From contig CM028377.1 of assembly GCA_013146195.2 (NCBI GenBank), positions 1,178,001 to 1,242,000 of the forward strand: DNA of 64,000 nucleotides, in the 5' to 3' direction. Made by a program: the position numbers and the translations under genes. The notes below the pieces were generated by a model, which saw only the letters and a list, made by a program, of their open reading frames with translations, searched no databases and was not told the origin of the DNA. This document shows positions 44,736 to 56,329 of the stretch, in pieces (position 1 is the first letter of the stretch; every line of letters begins with the position of its first letter). The stretch comes from Codonopsis lanceolata (Eukaryota > Streptophyta > Magnoliopsida > Asterales > Campanulaceae).

Positions 44736-44873
44736 CATGGTTTTTAATATCGAAAATATATATATTGAAGGGTCTCGGTCGGAGCTGACCTGGGACCCAC
44801 CTTCTTACCAAGTCGGCCTGAGACGGGATCAATCGTTGTCATGACGACTAAAGAACGGACCTACAAGGCCGAG

Positions 44874-47810
44874 TGTGAGACCCCAAACCCATTACTTGCA
44901 TTACATGTTCTGTACCTTGATAACTTGTGTATATTAAGCCTTAACATGACTAGATATCTCTGTTTGCCCATGCCTGACTCGCATTATCGTTATTTCATTC
45001 CTTGTCACTTGATTCCCTTCTATGCTTAGCATACCTTCCCGGGATGCCTCGCGTGTTGCCCTAGCCTGATTTGCACTCAACCGAGACTTGTTAGGGTTCG
45101 ATCGCCGTCCATAGATGACTTAGAACATTCCCCTTGATCTTAGTAAGCTTGTTGGGAAGTTTAGAAACCTTCTTGCCTTGTTTTGGCCTTAGCGATTTCA
45201 CCCTTCTCCCGTTTTGCGCGTATTTCGACGTGCGAATTGTCCTTGAGTTCCCGGACTTGTATACAAGTCATAACCATGATTTAACAAACCTATTCCATGC
45301 CCAAGTTACCCTAGTTTTGTTGACGCTTGATCCGGGTTTGATCCGTCTCTCGATTGTCGCTTGACTCGAGCCTTGTCCTACCTTGTTCCGGGTGACGTTC
45401 GGGCGTGTTTCGGACATGTTTTGAGTTGTGTAAGACCCTAGAATGGTTGCCCATGAGCTTGGGACCATTTAGGACTTGTTTAGGTCTAGTTTTGAGGCCC
45501 CAGAAGTTCAGGCGGCCGCATGGCTCAATCGAGGCGCGCGCATCAAGTACTGAGAGCAAATGAAAAAATGGCACCCTTCTCTGCATATGAGGCGGCCGCA
45601 TGGCCTAGGGTGAGGCGCCCGCCTCACCCTCTGTTCAGCTTTACGGGAATTTTCAGCTTCTAATCTTTTGTGGTGTCATTAGCCACTTAAACCCCCTTGC
45701 TTATTGACCCTAATCCAACCTATTTAACCCTAATCAACCTAGATTAGACCTAATCTCAAGCTCTCTCCTCTTGACACTTGGAATTCCACTAAAACCATGC
45801 AACATATATTAAGCTTCCTTTGTTGACTTTGCTTAATCCTTCCATTATTTGATTTCTTCTCTCTCTCTCCTGCCATGGTTGTGTGTGTGGAGATGTGGTG
45901 AGATTGGTGTGTGTGATTGCCCTAGAGTGAGCTCCCGACTTCCGTTTGCCGAGCCGAGACCACCGGTGTGAAGCTACCGACGAGGAGATCAATTCTACCC
46001 GATTACTTTGTGCTTCGTCTTTCTTTTTCCTTGGTTTAGGTAAGCTATTGATTTCCCCTCCTTAGGATTGCATGTTAGACTTGCCATGAATTCCCCTTGT
46101 CCATTGCTCTCCATGCTTTTACATGTCCATGCCTTGATCTAGGTTGAAATTGTCTCTTGAGATTTTGGTTAGTAAGTCCATCTTGTTGCTTGAGGCCTAC
46201 ACCTAGAATGAATTATGTTCTATGCTTCTTTAGGAGCAATTAATGTTCTTGAACTTATATGTTTTGATGACCCTTGGGAATTTTGAATTCTAGGGTTTCC
46301 CCATGCCTTGTATTTATGATCTTAATGAATTGGATCCTAGACCTAGAACAAATTGTGTTCCATGATCCCCTACGAATAAATAACATTCTTGGACCCTTGC
46401 GTTTTAATAACATTGAAAGAATAATTCTAAGGTCCCTTGAACTCGAACTACCGACAATTCTTAGTTACGGTTGTTAAACGGATTAATGACCTAGCCGATC
46501 ATACGCGAGAACTTAGAAGAGGGTTTGTGATGCATTTAGCGTCCTAACTCTATTAGAGGAACTATTAGAGACGACTCAACGGAGTCAAGATTTAGCGAGC
46601 TATTGAACAATAGGCTACACGATTTATCCCTACGACGTTCAAGCTGCTTTCCCTAAGAATAATAATTCTAGACTTTGAGCTTGAAATGATTGCCCTGCTT
46701 GATCTTGACTGTCATATTATGAATGACTGATTGACATGTGAGTTCGCTCTTGTCGAACTCAACTCTACTTGTTGATTGATGAGAATAATTTACTTGTCTT
46801 GAACGAGATCGCTCTTGTCGATCTCGTTCTATACTTGAGAATTTTGTTAAGTACATATTACTTGGCATTGCATGAGTCCACCGGTGGCATCCCGCCTATG
46901 CTTGCACACGCCTCCACCGTGGCCACATGTGGGAAGTAGATCCCATGTAATCATTAAGAGCATCACGGTGACTATCCTGCATCTCCTGAAGATCGATGTA
47001 CTACACAATATTCGATACCGCGCATTCCGATAACGCTTGTATGCGAGGAACTACGTAGCGGCCCGGCTCTTCACATATCCTTATTCTATGTGATTTATTT
47101 ACGCGCACTTATGTGAAACCAACGTGCATCCTGGATATATGATTCTATGCTTGTGATGATATCTTGCTTGAATGTTGCATCTTGCCATGACATGCATGAT
47201 TAATAGCTTACGAGTCTTTATGACTTACCCTTTCCCCTTTACTGCTTTAGATCCTAGCAGGGCAGGTCCTGCTCGTTGACTAGCTGTGTTCGTGCTTGTG
47301 CCCTTTTGATTCGCCGTTGATTCTTGGAGAGGTGGTTTTTGATGGCCTCTTATTCTTGTTTACCTTTTTGTAAGGACGACGGGTTAAGCCAGTCAACTAG
47401 ACTGTGCCTGGGTATTTGTGTATAACTTGTTGTAAATCTTTGACTGCTAGTAGTTATACTTGTGGTACTTGTAACACTTTTTGGTGCCGGCATTGTGTAA
47501 GCCGAGCGTTGGTTTACTTGTTATTATCCCTCCATGTTTTAGTCTTCCGCTGAGCATGCTTTAGCTCTTTAAGAATTCTTGTCCTTGAACTGTTAGATTG
47601 GGTTCCGGCTTGTAGTGTCGCCGAAGACTTGGTTATATTTGTTTAGCGTTTATCGTGTTTAAAAGTTTTAAAATATCCCTGGCTTGGTGAGTGGCGTGAT
47701 GCGACTCAATGTGTCACGTCGTTTTTAATCAATTTAGTACTTACATGTTTTATTGCCTACTTGTTTCCTCCTTATTTGGGCCGACCCTCGGTCCCATCTC
47801 TCTGTCGCCA
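44874..47810 (+). repeat. 5' LTR of the Gypsy element, about 2.9 kb
   Basis: Starts TGTGAGACCCCAAACCC and ends CTCTCTGTCGCCA, three bases before the primer site. The left limit is inferred from the TG start and could lie further upstream, because GC-rich text from 44,765 also looks element-derived. The right limit is firm. Without the 3' LTR its age cannot be estimated. Confidence 0.65.
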
Positions 47811-47813
47811 GCT

Positions 47814-47825
47814 TGGTATCAGAGC
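47814..47825 (+). promoter_or_regulatory. Primer-binding site (tRNA-iMet) of the Gypsy element
   Basis: TGGTATCAGAGC immediately downstream of the LTR end matches the complement of the 3' end of plant initiator methionine tRNA, used to prime minus-strand synthesis. Confidence 0.9.
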
Positions 47826-47925
47826 TTGTTATAGGTTAGCTATCGGCCAGGATAGGTTCCATGGCCTAGGTGGGTTGTTTCTTGGTGTGATGTTCTAACG
47901 TCGAGTGAATTCTTATAGGTGCTTG

Positions 47926-49430
47926 ATGGTGAACCCTAGAGCAGACCGTGTAGGCCGAGTAGGCCGACCAGAGAGTTCTGAGGAACCCGGGTGGAGTTGC
48001 CACCTCCACCTCCACCACCGAATCCAGTGGGCATGAATGCTCAGATGGCGGATTTGTACCGTCGTATGACAGATATTATGACCGAGATGGCCCAGCTTGG
48101 CCAGGGTCAGAATGTACCTCCTCCACCACCACCCCTGCATCGGGGAGGGAGTGTCGCCACCGCGCGATTATACCACCGGGTGCTAGGGCTCGGAATAATG
48201 CCGTGTTAGAGAGATTCCTGAAAATGAAGCCTCCATCTTTTGAGGGAGAGGCGGATGCTAGTATGGCCGAGCTATGGCTTGAGGATGTGAAGAAGATCTT
48301 TGCAACACTGGATTGCACGGAGGAAGAGAAAGTGGTCTTAGCTGCTTATAAGCTTAGAGGAGCCGCCAATCATTGGTGGGAAGTTTTACTTGCTAGTTGG
48401 GAGTTGAATCGGGTGGCGCAGGTGTGGCCTACATTTGAGGCAGAATTCAGGGCTACTTATGTGCCTACAGTGATTAGACAGCGAAGGGAGAAAGAATTCC
48501 AGGAATTGGAGCAGGGTTCCATGACTATAGCTCAGTATTCTTCAAAATTCACTGAGTTGTCCCGCTATTGTGCACATCTGGTGCAAGATGAGAGACACAG
48601 GACCCAGAGGTTCGTGAAGGGATTGAAGACCGAATACAGGAAACAGTTGTTGTCCCTACAGTTACACGGAGAGGTGAGATCGTGCGATGAGATCGGCGTG
48701 ATATTGAGGAGCACAGGCGAAGCATCCCCGCGCGCCTTCTCAGCTAGTCTTCGCAGGCGCACGGTAGAGGTCTTCTGAAATCTATTCTGCTACTGTCCAG
48801 GGCAACCGACGCAGTGGTGGTCAGAGTAGGCATCAGTCTGGTGGTCAGGATAGGCGCCCGTCTGAGAGTCGCGGTAGTAGTGCTCCTGCTCCACAGGGGC
48901 AACAGACTCAGGGCGGAGGACCATTGGTTTGTTCTTATTGTAATAAGATTGGGCACTCTAGCGAGAAGTGTCGGACCAGACTTGGCACGTGTCTTGGTTG
49001 TGGAGATCCAAATCATCGGCTCAAAGACTGTCCTAAGTCTAGAGCTAGATTCAGATCCTCGGGTCGGATTCAGCGATGCGGATCCAAGAGGGATAGCGAT
49101 GGGCGTCCTAAGGCGCAGGCTCGTGTCTTCGCACTTGATCAGCGAGGTGTTCCCGAGTCTACTTCTGTGATCGGAGGTACTCTTTCAGTCTTTGGTCATC
49201 ATGCTCGAGTCCTTATAGATCCTGGTTCTACTCATTCTTATGTTGCATCGCATTTCCTAGAACATCTATGTGTCTTGCCTGCCCAGTTACCTTATGTGCT
49301 TGAGGTGTCTACACCGTTGGGTGATTGCTTGGCGTCAGGGTCTATAGAGGCTGTGATGTGCTTGTTCATGATCGAGTCTTGCATGCTGATTTGGTTGTAT
49401 TACCTATTAGAGACTTTGACGTGATTCTTG
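47926..49430 (+). pseudogene. Gypsy gag and protease, frameshifted
   Basis: The ATG at 47,926 opens gag. A shift leads to the proline-rich PPPPPP segment (47,991), and another to the capsid-like retrotransposon gag domain at 48,203-48,778, which has W-W and F-x-x-x-Y spacing (ANHWWEVL, FEAEFRATY, TIAQYSSKFTELSRY). After a further shift, two CX2CX4HX4C zinc knuckles occur at about 48,927-49,033 (CSYCNKIGHSSEKC and CLGCGDPNHRLKDC). The aspartic protease active site is IDPGSTHSYV at about 49,215-49,245; the usual D-(S/T)-G is DPG here, a known variant. At least three frame changes break it. Confidence 0.85.
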
Positions 49431-50389
49431 GTATGGATTGGCTTTGTACACACCATGCTTTAGTTGATTGCCGTCGTAAGAAAGTAACTTTTGCCATGCC
49501 CGGTATTCGAATTTGTGTTTCGGGTGATCATGCTATGAGTGGGGTTCGTATTATTTACGCTGCGGGCTAGACTCTTATCGCGGGTGTGCGGGGTATTTAG
49601 CTTGTGTTCTTGATACTAGCATGTCTACGCTAAGCTAGAGGATATCGGTAGTTAATGAGTTCCACGATGTCTTTTCTTCAGAGTATGCGCCTCGGCCAGA
49701 ACTAGAGTTACGTATTGAGCTATTGCCGGGGACTTCGCCTATTTCTAGGGCACCTTACCGTATGGCTCCGGCGAATTGCGAGATTGAAGGATCAGGCTGC
49801 GGAGAACTTCTAGATAGGTTCATTAAACCAGAGTATCTCGTGCTTGGGGTGCAGGTGTTGTTTAAAGGAAGAAGGATGGTGAGCTTTGTATAGACTATCG
49901 GCAGGTTGAACAGTTACTATCAAAATAGGTATCCTTGCCTCATTGACGATCTTTTTGATCAACAGGTTCGGTTGTCTATTCAGGTTCGACTTGAGGCGGC
50001 TATCACCGGTGAGGTTGGGAGGAGATTGTCCCGGCAGGCCTTCGTGCAGCGTTATGGTCACTATGAGTTTGTCGTGATGCCATTTGGGTTGACCAACGCA
50101 CTGCAGTATTCATGGACTTGCGATGAATAGGGTTTTCCACGAATATCTCGATTGCTTTGTTGTGGTTTTATTGATGACATCCTTGTGTACTCAAGTCACG
50201 AGAGGAACAGAATCACTTGAGGAAGTTCTTTCTATCTGCGGGAGAAGCGACTTCGCAGCGAAGTCGGCAAGTGTGCACTACAGCTTGAGGTTTCTTTCCT
50301 AGGACACGTCTAGTGATGGCAAGCGGTGGATCCATCCAAAGTTGAGGCGTTACTAAGTGGAAGAGCCTACAAATACGGTGGCAGAGGTC
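49431..50389 (+). pseudogene. Gypsy reverse transcriptase, heavily decayed
   Basis: Pieces in different frames match the ordered motifs of Ty3 reverse transcriptase: PYRMAPA near 49,758, a broken primer-grip region near 49,880-49,960 (NRYPCLIDDLFDQ), RYGHYEFVVMPFGLTNA at 50,051-50,101, then FIDDILVYS near 50,164 and VSFLGHV near 50,290. VDPSKVEALL precedes the gap. About 60-70 residues between DLFDQ and the RYGHYEF block look shortened relative to family members. Not functional. Confidence 0.85.
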
Positions 50390-50489
50390 NNNNNNNNNNN
50401 NNNNNNNNNNNNNNNNNNNNNNNNNNNNNNNNNNNNNNNNNNNNNNNNNNNNNNNNNNNNNNNNNNNNNNNNNNNNNNNNNNNNNNNNN
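50390..50489. other. Assembly gap of exactly 100 N
   Basis: A round-number gap, likely a placeholder of unknown size. The left side is plus-strand Gypsy reverse transcriptase; the right side is minus-strand Copia integrase. The two elements are unrelated and in opposite orientation. Confidence 0.98.
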
Positions 50490-51100
50490 AAGGAGTCTTA
50501 CCATGAAACTTGTTTAGAGATCTATTTTGAGTAAAACATCTTTGTGTTGGTGACTACGCTAAAATATATTTGGTAATTTTGCTTCGACTATCATTGTTTA
50601 CCCTTCAATCGAGTCTGTTCTTCCTTTCGGCTATACCATTTCTTTGAGGTGTTCTAACTTCTTGAAAAGTTATGATCAATTCCATGATCATCACGGTATG
50701 TGTCCATCCCAAGATTTTTTGAATTACGTACCATTGTCGATCTAACACTTATAATCTCACTCTCCTTTTGAGTTTGCGATTCGAATAACGAAAGTGAGAA
50801 TGCTATAAGTTTCATCCTTGGATTGCATCATTTCAACCCATGTGTATCTGGAGTAGTCATCCACACAACTAAAGTGTACTGTTTCCTCCTAGACTTGCGG
50901 TTGTTCGGGCCAAATAAATCCATGTGTAGAAGCTCGAGAGTTCTTTTGGTAGAAAGACCATGGTTTTAGTTTGAAGGAGGTTTTTGTTATTTTCCCAAAA
51001 TACAAGCATCACATTTTTGTCGATTAAGAAAATTAATAGATAGCGGACCTTTTACCAAATCTCCTTTTGAAAGTTTTGAAAGATACTTAAAGTTCAAGTG
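50490..51100 (-). pseudogene. Copia integrase fragment
   Basis: Minus-strand pieces: CDACILGK (GAG-pre-integrase, about 51,015-50,992); RTLELLHMDLFGPNNRKS near 50,945-50,895, the start of the integrase core with its first catalytic Asp; then DDYSRYTWVEMMQS near 50,860-50,820; and PQRNGIAERKNR near 50,640-50,605, the region with the catalytic Glu. Frames differ between pieces. The sequence breaks off at the gap. Confidence 0.8.
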
Positions 51101-52774
51101 TGAAAGTCTTTTGTGCCAAAACAATGAATTTTTGAAATATTATTTCTGACAGGCAATTTAGTCTTTTGCTATCTAAAGAAAGTAAATCTATAGCAAAAAC
51201 ATTTCTTTTCTAGAACGATGAGCAAAGTTTAATTGGTGTTCTATTTTGATAAAACAATGTGTGGAGGAAGAAGGCGACTCATACCTTTATCACAGTGTGA
51301 GATACTTAGAAGATTGTGTTTCGGACAGTACCAAAGAGACATTTTCAATTATTATAGATCCTCGATAATTGATCCATATCCAATAGTTTTCCTTTTGAGT
51401 TGTCTCCAATTACGGAAGGTCCTTTGGGCTGCCGATAATGTTAGTAAGGAGTTGGTGATCGGTCGTAATATGCGGGCATCCATACATCAATATCCGTATA
51501 GTTGAATAATCATCGCCATTAAGCATACGAAATATGAATATTTAAATCATGGTACCGCTTTATACTTTTAGGTCGAAGGTTAGTTTTCTTAGGTATCCAA
51601 CTTGCTGAGGAATTTGGCTTTTTAGTTACATCGATAGGTTTAAATCTATATAAGCATTCATGTGATTGATGACCAAAGTATACAAATATTACACTTGTGA
51701 TAACCGGGTTTACCGGTCATTTGAGGTGAATTCTTTGATTCTTATGATTCGGCTTAAAGGTCTTAGCGTGACAAAATTTATTGGCTTGAACTTCGTCGGT
51801 TGTCTTTCTTACGAATCCTCCTCTTTTTGTCTAAACTAAACGACATTTGTCGGTGTTGAGTTAGGCGTGATTTTGAGACTTGTGACTAGAAGGCGACAGC
51901 TGTCATTATTCACCTATCCTTTTTGTTAATGTACCTCTTATCTTGATTCATATTTAAGGATAAGTGAATGCAGCATTATAGGCGATCCCTTGTCCCTTTT
52001 TAGAACCTTAGGTTCACCTTTTGACTATCTGATCTCACATTCTTCATCATCCTTTGAGTATCCAAGACCATGTTGGTCTTCATGATCTTTCGTTGGTGAT
52101 GATGGTTTCTCTACAGGCTTTTGACTTTGAGTAGTGTCAACAACATTGGTCGATCGAAGATTTCTTTCTCTGAGTCGGCGGGCATAAGATTTTTGCTTGA
52201 ATCTCATATTTTTCATTGAGACTTTTTAGTTGCGAATTCCTTTTCTTGAACTTTGTAAAAGCTCATTGATTTTTGAAGCTCACGGTTTTCTTGAGAAATT
52301 CTTTTAAAAGTCACGAGATAAAGAAACATGGATTCTTTTAAGTGTTTCAAACTTGGAATACATTTCTTGCATTTGTTCCAGTAAATCATCAACACTTGAG
52401 TCAGTCATCTTCTCCTCCTGCCTTTTTGAGTCATGACTTACTTTAGCAGTCCTCGAAGAAGTTGACTTGACTTTCTTTTAAAGGCGACTTATGATTCCTT
52501 GTCCATAAATCCATTTCCTATTTTCTTAACCACAAACTAATCGGGTTTGATGACCTTGTCGGTTTGGGGTTTTATAATGGTGAGGCTTGACACTCATTTT
52601 CGAGACATCTTTGAATATTTTGGACTTGGAAACTCATTTTCGAATCATATATTGCGATGCAACAAGACACAATTTGCTTCTTGCTCAAAATCGGCCGATT
52701 CATCTTGAGAATCTGTTTCAATCCAAGTTGCAAGATTTTAATCTTCGGCAACTAAACCCTTTTGTTTTCAAAAT
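51101..52774 (-). pseudogene. Copia gag C-terminal / protease linker region, decayed
   Basis: The minus strand shows a helical, K/E/Q-rich stretch (DDLLEQMQEMYSKFETLKR near 52,395-52,335, SQENRELQKS near 52,300) likely to be a coiled coil, then a basic segment (SYARRLRERNLRS near 52,190). No intact protease D-(S/T)-G was found. Frames are broken throughout. Confidence 0.6.
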
Positions 52775-53854
52775 TTACGGGAGCTCTTTTATAATACTCA
52801 TTTTTTGTAAAGGACAATTTGAAGCAAAGTGACCAGGTTTTCTCTGATTAAAAACAGCTTGAGTTTTCTTTCTCAACCTTGTCTTCATTCGTTTTGAAGT
52901 AAGGCTTTTGAAAGTTTGATGTAGATGGTTTTTGGAAGCTTGAAAAAGGTTTTTGCAGTTTTGATGAAGACTTTTGAAAATTTGCTGAAGGTTTTTGAAA
53001 GTTCTTTTTAAAAGATTTAAACTTTCTAAATTGTCTAGCAAAAGCAGCAAATTCATCTTCATCAAAATCATCATCGGCAGTGATGTAGAAGTTTTGAAGT
53101 TTCTTCTTCGGCTTGAAGAGATATACCTTTAAATTTTTCTCAATTTCTTGAGTTTTGAGAACTTCTTTTTCATAAATTTTTAGACTTGCAACAAGACTAC
53201 GTATATGAGTTTGTTCGAGTCTGCAGCTTCCTTTATGGCGGTGACTTTAACATGCCATCCACTTCCCAAACTACTAGAAAACGCATATTCAAATCTTTCA
53301 TACTATAAACTTTACAAGAGAAGAACATCTTACTTACCTCGAGAAATGCATGCGTAGGCATTCTTTAAAAGATTCTTTTGGGTCCTTCTTGAAGATGCAT
53401 CAAATTCTTGTATGCAATCATACGGTTTGTTGTCCTTGGTATTCTCGATCTCCTTCTACATATTCCATAAGAGCATCCCAAATTTCCTTGGCGGTTGACA
53501 GTCATATATACGCTTGTAGTTTTCATCAGTGCGACACTTGAGAATACTGACTCGGCATCCGGTCCATCGGTAATTTTGTCTTCCTCGGTCCATTCAGATT
53601 GAGGTTTGAGGACATATTCTTCTTCTACGGGGAGCAAGAGGGTTTACAGTGTATCATCATCTGCGGCGAAGATTTACCAACTTTAGTATTAATTTTCATA
53701 GGTTGCATAGGACCACCTCTTACACGTTCCATCAACCGTTTATCTATATTGTTCATATATCTTGTAATTCTTTCTTTCCAGATATCAAAGTGATCTTCAT
53801 CAAAAATGGGAACTTGAGTGACATTGTTTGATTGAAAAGCTTTAGATTTGCCAT
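52775..53854 (-). pseudogene. Copia gag, frameshifted
   Basis: The ATG at 53,854 lies 51 bases after the primer site. One frame gives IFDEDHFDIWKERITRYM, matching the gag N-terminal motif. A later frame holds EYVLKPQSEWTEEDK (53,637-53,365). Near 52,845 a zinc knuckle is recognisable as RKPGHFASNCP, but the first two cysteines are replaced, so it could not bind metal. Stops and shifts throughout. Confidence 0.8.
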
Positions 53855-53904
53855 GATCGAGCTTTCAAGCAGTTAGGCTTGGAAAATAATTTTTCAAAAA
53901 GCTA

Positions 53905-53917
53905 GGCTCTGATACCA
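53905..53917 (-). promoter_or_regulatory. Primer-binding site (tRNA-iMet) of the Copia element
   Basis: On the minus strand TGGTATCAGAGCC lies two bases after the LTR end and matches the complement of initiator methionine tRNA. Confidence 0.9.
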
Positions 53918-53919
53918 AT

Positions 53920-54961
53920 TGTAAGTCCAGATGGCAACAGTTAAGGCTAGAGGGAGGGGTGAATAGCCTTTAAAACTTTGGGGGTTGATTTGTAAAGCTT
54001 AAAAGATTGGCAGCGGAAAACTTGATTTTATCGGTCGATTGAGGTATGGTCGGTGGTGACACTTGAAAATCCTTAAGGCGATGAGTGTTGGTCGGGTGGG
54101 CCAGCGATTTTTCAAAAGATTTTCTTCAAAAGCGATCCTTTGAATATGAAAAGAAATTGAAATACAAACTAACTGAACAATTAAGCAAATGATTGTTGTT
54201 AACTGACTGACACTTAATCTGTTGAAGAACTTCTTAAGTGTTGAGTCAGTTTGCAAGAGTATAAGAGACAGCTGACAAGTCAGTTGAAGTGGTTCACAGA
54301 TAAACTGCTACGTCCACTACCAAGTTGGTCAGACTTGGATTTTTGAAGTGCACTAATTTTATTAAAAATCTATTTGATCTCTAATGGATCAGTGTACAAC
54401 AAAAGACCGGTGTTTGGGGAGAATGATTGAGAAACAATCAAACTCGTGAGACAAACTGATTGAGTTCTAAATAATTTGAAATGAAATACTCAGTATTTGC
54501 CTAAACAATAACTAGAGAGAAATATTCAATGAAAAATATCTAGCTAAAGTTTTCTTTAAGACAATGTCTGAGAGATTGAAAGTAGATGGTTTCTTGACTT
54601 CAAAAATTGTTGTCTTCACAAATGCTTCAAGTGGGTATTTATAGATAGTCTTCAAAAGCAACCCGTTAGGAACACATTTGAATTTGAAAATGTGTTTTGG
54701 CAGAGGCAAGATCTCAAAGAATCTTGTGAGATATTATATAGCAGGATATCTACCAAAAACACAAAGTATGAAAAAGTTAGTACAAGTGTATGATCAATCA
54801 AATAAGGAAAGATAGATTATATCCACTAAAGTACGTAGGGATCAGCTATGATAATTGGCTGACAAAAATGATATGTGGCTGACCAAATATAATATCAATT
54901 TCTTGGCTGACAATCAAGTGGAATGTTTTTAAGCAAATCTTTTAAAGCGCAAGATTCAACA
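53920..54961 (-). repeat. 5' LTR of the Copia element, 1,042 bp
   Basis: On the minus strand it starts TGTTGAATCTTGCGC and ends TCTGGACTTACA two bases before the primer site. A second copy of the same LTR, altered by interleaved repeats, is at 62,650-64,000 and includes the same GCAAGATTCAAC end. Confidence 0.8.
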
Positions 54962-55372
54962 ACTACAAATTCAAGTCTAAAAATAAAAACAGACAATTAA
55001 CAATTGAATTTAACAATCATACAAACACAAGTAATTAAAATATTAGTTGAAGATAAATAAAATATATAATTTTTACTTGGAGTATTGATAGGGCTTAATA
55101 TAAAAAAAAGTTGGACAACTAAGCTAGGGATTGAATCCAAAATCTCTTTATTATTATATTCATAAGTAATTTTTCCACTGGATCACAAAATAAATTACAA
55201 AAGTTAAGACACATTATATAGAATATATATAATACTTAATAAGTAAATTTACGGTCCAAAAATAAAATATAGATTAAATGACTTGTTAAGGATTGAACCC
55301 AAAACCCATGCATATTTTGCAATCACCTTGTCAAATGGGCCACAAAGTTATCTAGAATTTTAGTTATTAAGG
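54962..55372. other. AT-rich flank of the Copia element, no gene
   Basis: Contains two related blocks (GGGATTGAATCCAAAATCTC at 55,127 and GGATTGAACCCAAAACCCAT at 55,290) but no coding sequence or transposon ends that I can name. Confidence 0.4.
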
Positions 55373-56080
55373 GGTGAAATTCTGGCAGGTCTCTTTTTCA
55401 AAATTTGTAACTCTTGTAGTACCTTTTTTTTTTAATCGTAAAAGGCAATTTTTCGAAATATTGTTCGAAAATATCATCGTCTCATTTAACAACTCCGACA
55501 AATACATTGGATTCGAAAATTACTATTGTTGAGCAACAAAACGGAGATCAACCTGTATTGAATCTATGTTGGGTTGAAAGATTTTTTAGTTGGGACGAAG
55601 GAGGAGGAAAAATAAAGCTTACGACGGAGAAGATGGAAGAAGAAGGTGGATGACATGGTTTGGTTCTTTATTGTATCGTGGTGCAAAACTGGATTAGATA
55701 ATATTTTATGTATCGCGTGTAAAAATTAATCATTGCGGTATATAAAAGTTGGTGCAGCGCGATGCAATTTGGATTAGATAATTAAATTTATGTATTGCGG
55801 TGCAAAAATTAGATTTTGTAATTAAAATTGATTACATTTAAATTTATTCATCGTGATGAAAAAATCGATGCACCGCGATGCATTTTCGTAGCGCGCTTCG
55901 GGAGGTAAATTGATTCATCGTGGTGCAAAAATCGATGCACTGTGATACATATCTGTATCACGCCTTGTGGTCATTAAGGGTATCGTAGTCTTTTTCCTCT
56001 CAAAAGTGTCATTTTTCGGTTTAAAAAAAACACGGGATTAGAGCAATTGCAAACTTCAAAAAATGGACCGGCCCATGGTC
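55373..56080. mobile_element. GCATCG-array element, compact complete copy (about 700 bp)
   Basis: The left end GGGGTGAAATTCTGGCAGGT is followed by TTTCAAAATTTGTAACTC and a degenerate middle. The family core appears inverted at 55,540-55,680. An array of GCGATGCA/CACCGCGATGC units runs 55,680-55,970. The right end is GGGTATCGTAGTCTTTTTCC, then GAGCAATTGCAAACTTC and ATGGACCGGCCCATGG. No coding capacity. The flanks do not show a convincing target duplication. Confidence 0.6.
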
Positions 56081-56329
56081 GTTGTCCCTCTGGCCACCCT
56101 TAAGGTTGGCTCTGGACTTAGCTCAATAGCTTGTGTGTAACTTCCTTCGTTCTAGCCAAAGGGTTCATGCACCATACTATTTTAGGATGTTTCATTTTAG
56201 GAGTTTATTTTCAAAAATTATATCTACAGTTCCATAAATACTACCATTCACATTTGGAATTAATATATTAATTATGCTTAAGCATTATTACAAATATGAC
56301 AAACTTTAATGCTAACTATATATACCTTT

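Larger units (their letters stand above)
44874..50389 (+). mobile_element. Degenerate Ty3/Gypsy LTR retrotransposon, cut by the assembly gap
   Basis: Order on the plus strand: 5' LTR (44,874-47,810), primer site complementary to initiator Met tRNA (TGGTATCAGAGC, 47,814), gag with two CCHC knuckles, protease, and reverse transcriptase up to the N gap. The very long LTR, met-tRNA primer site and FIDDILVYS reverse transcriptase fit a Tekay/Del-like clade, though the chromodomain end is not present to prove it. Many stops and shifts show it is inactive. The 3' half and 3' LTR are absent from the window. Confidence 0.85.
50490..54961 (-). mobile_element. Degenerate Ty1/Copia LTR retrotransposon, cut by the assembly gap
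   Basis: On the minus strand: 5' LTR (54,961-53,920), met-tRNA primer site, gag (from 53,854), a long gag-pol linker, and integrase core pieces running into the gap. Copia is indicated by the gag start (IFDEDHFDIWKERI-like), a single-knuckle relic, and integrase motifs CDACILGK and DDYSRYTWV lying before any reverse transcriptase. Reverse transcriptase, RNase H and 3' LTR are missing. Multiple stops and shifts; inactive. Confidence 0.85.

Noticed and set aside
45090..45110. GGTTCGATCG words resembling a tRNA T-arm
   Set aside because: No matching acceptor or anticodon arms nearby; lies within the Gypsy LTR.
48744..49016. Minus-strand frames over the Gypsy element
   Set aside because: Antisense to gag and zinc-knuckle sequence, no independent features.
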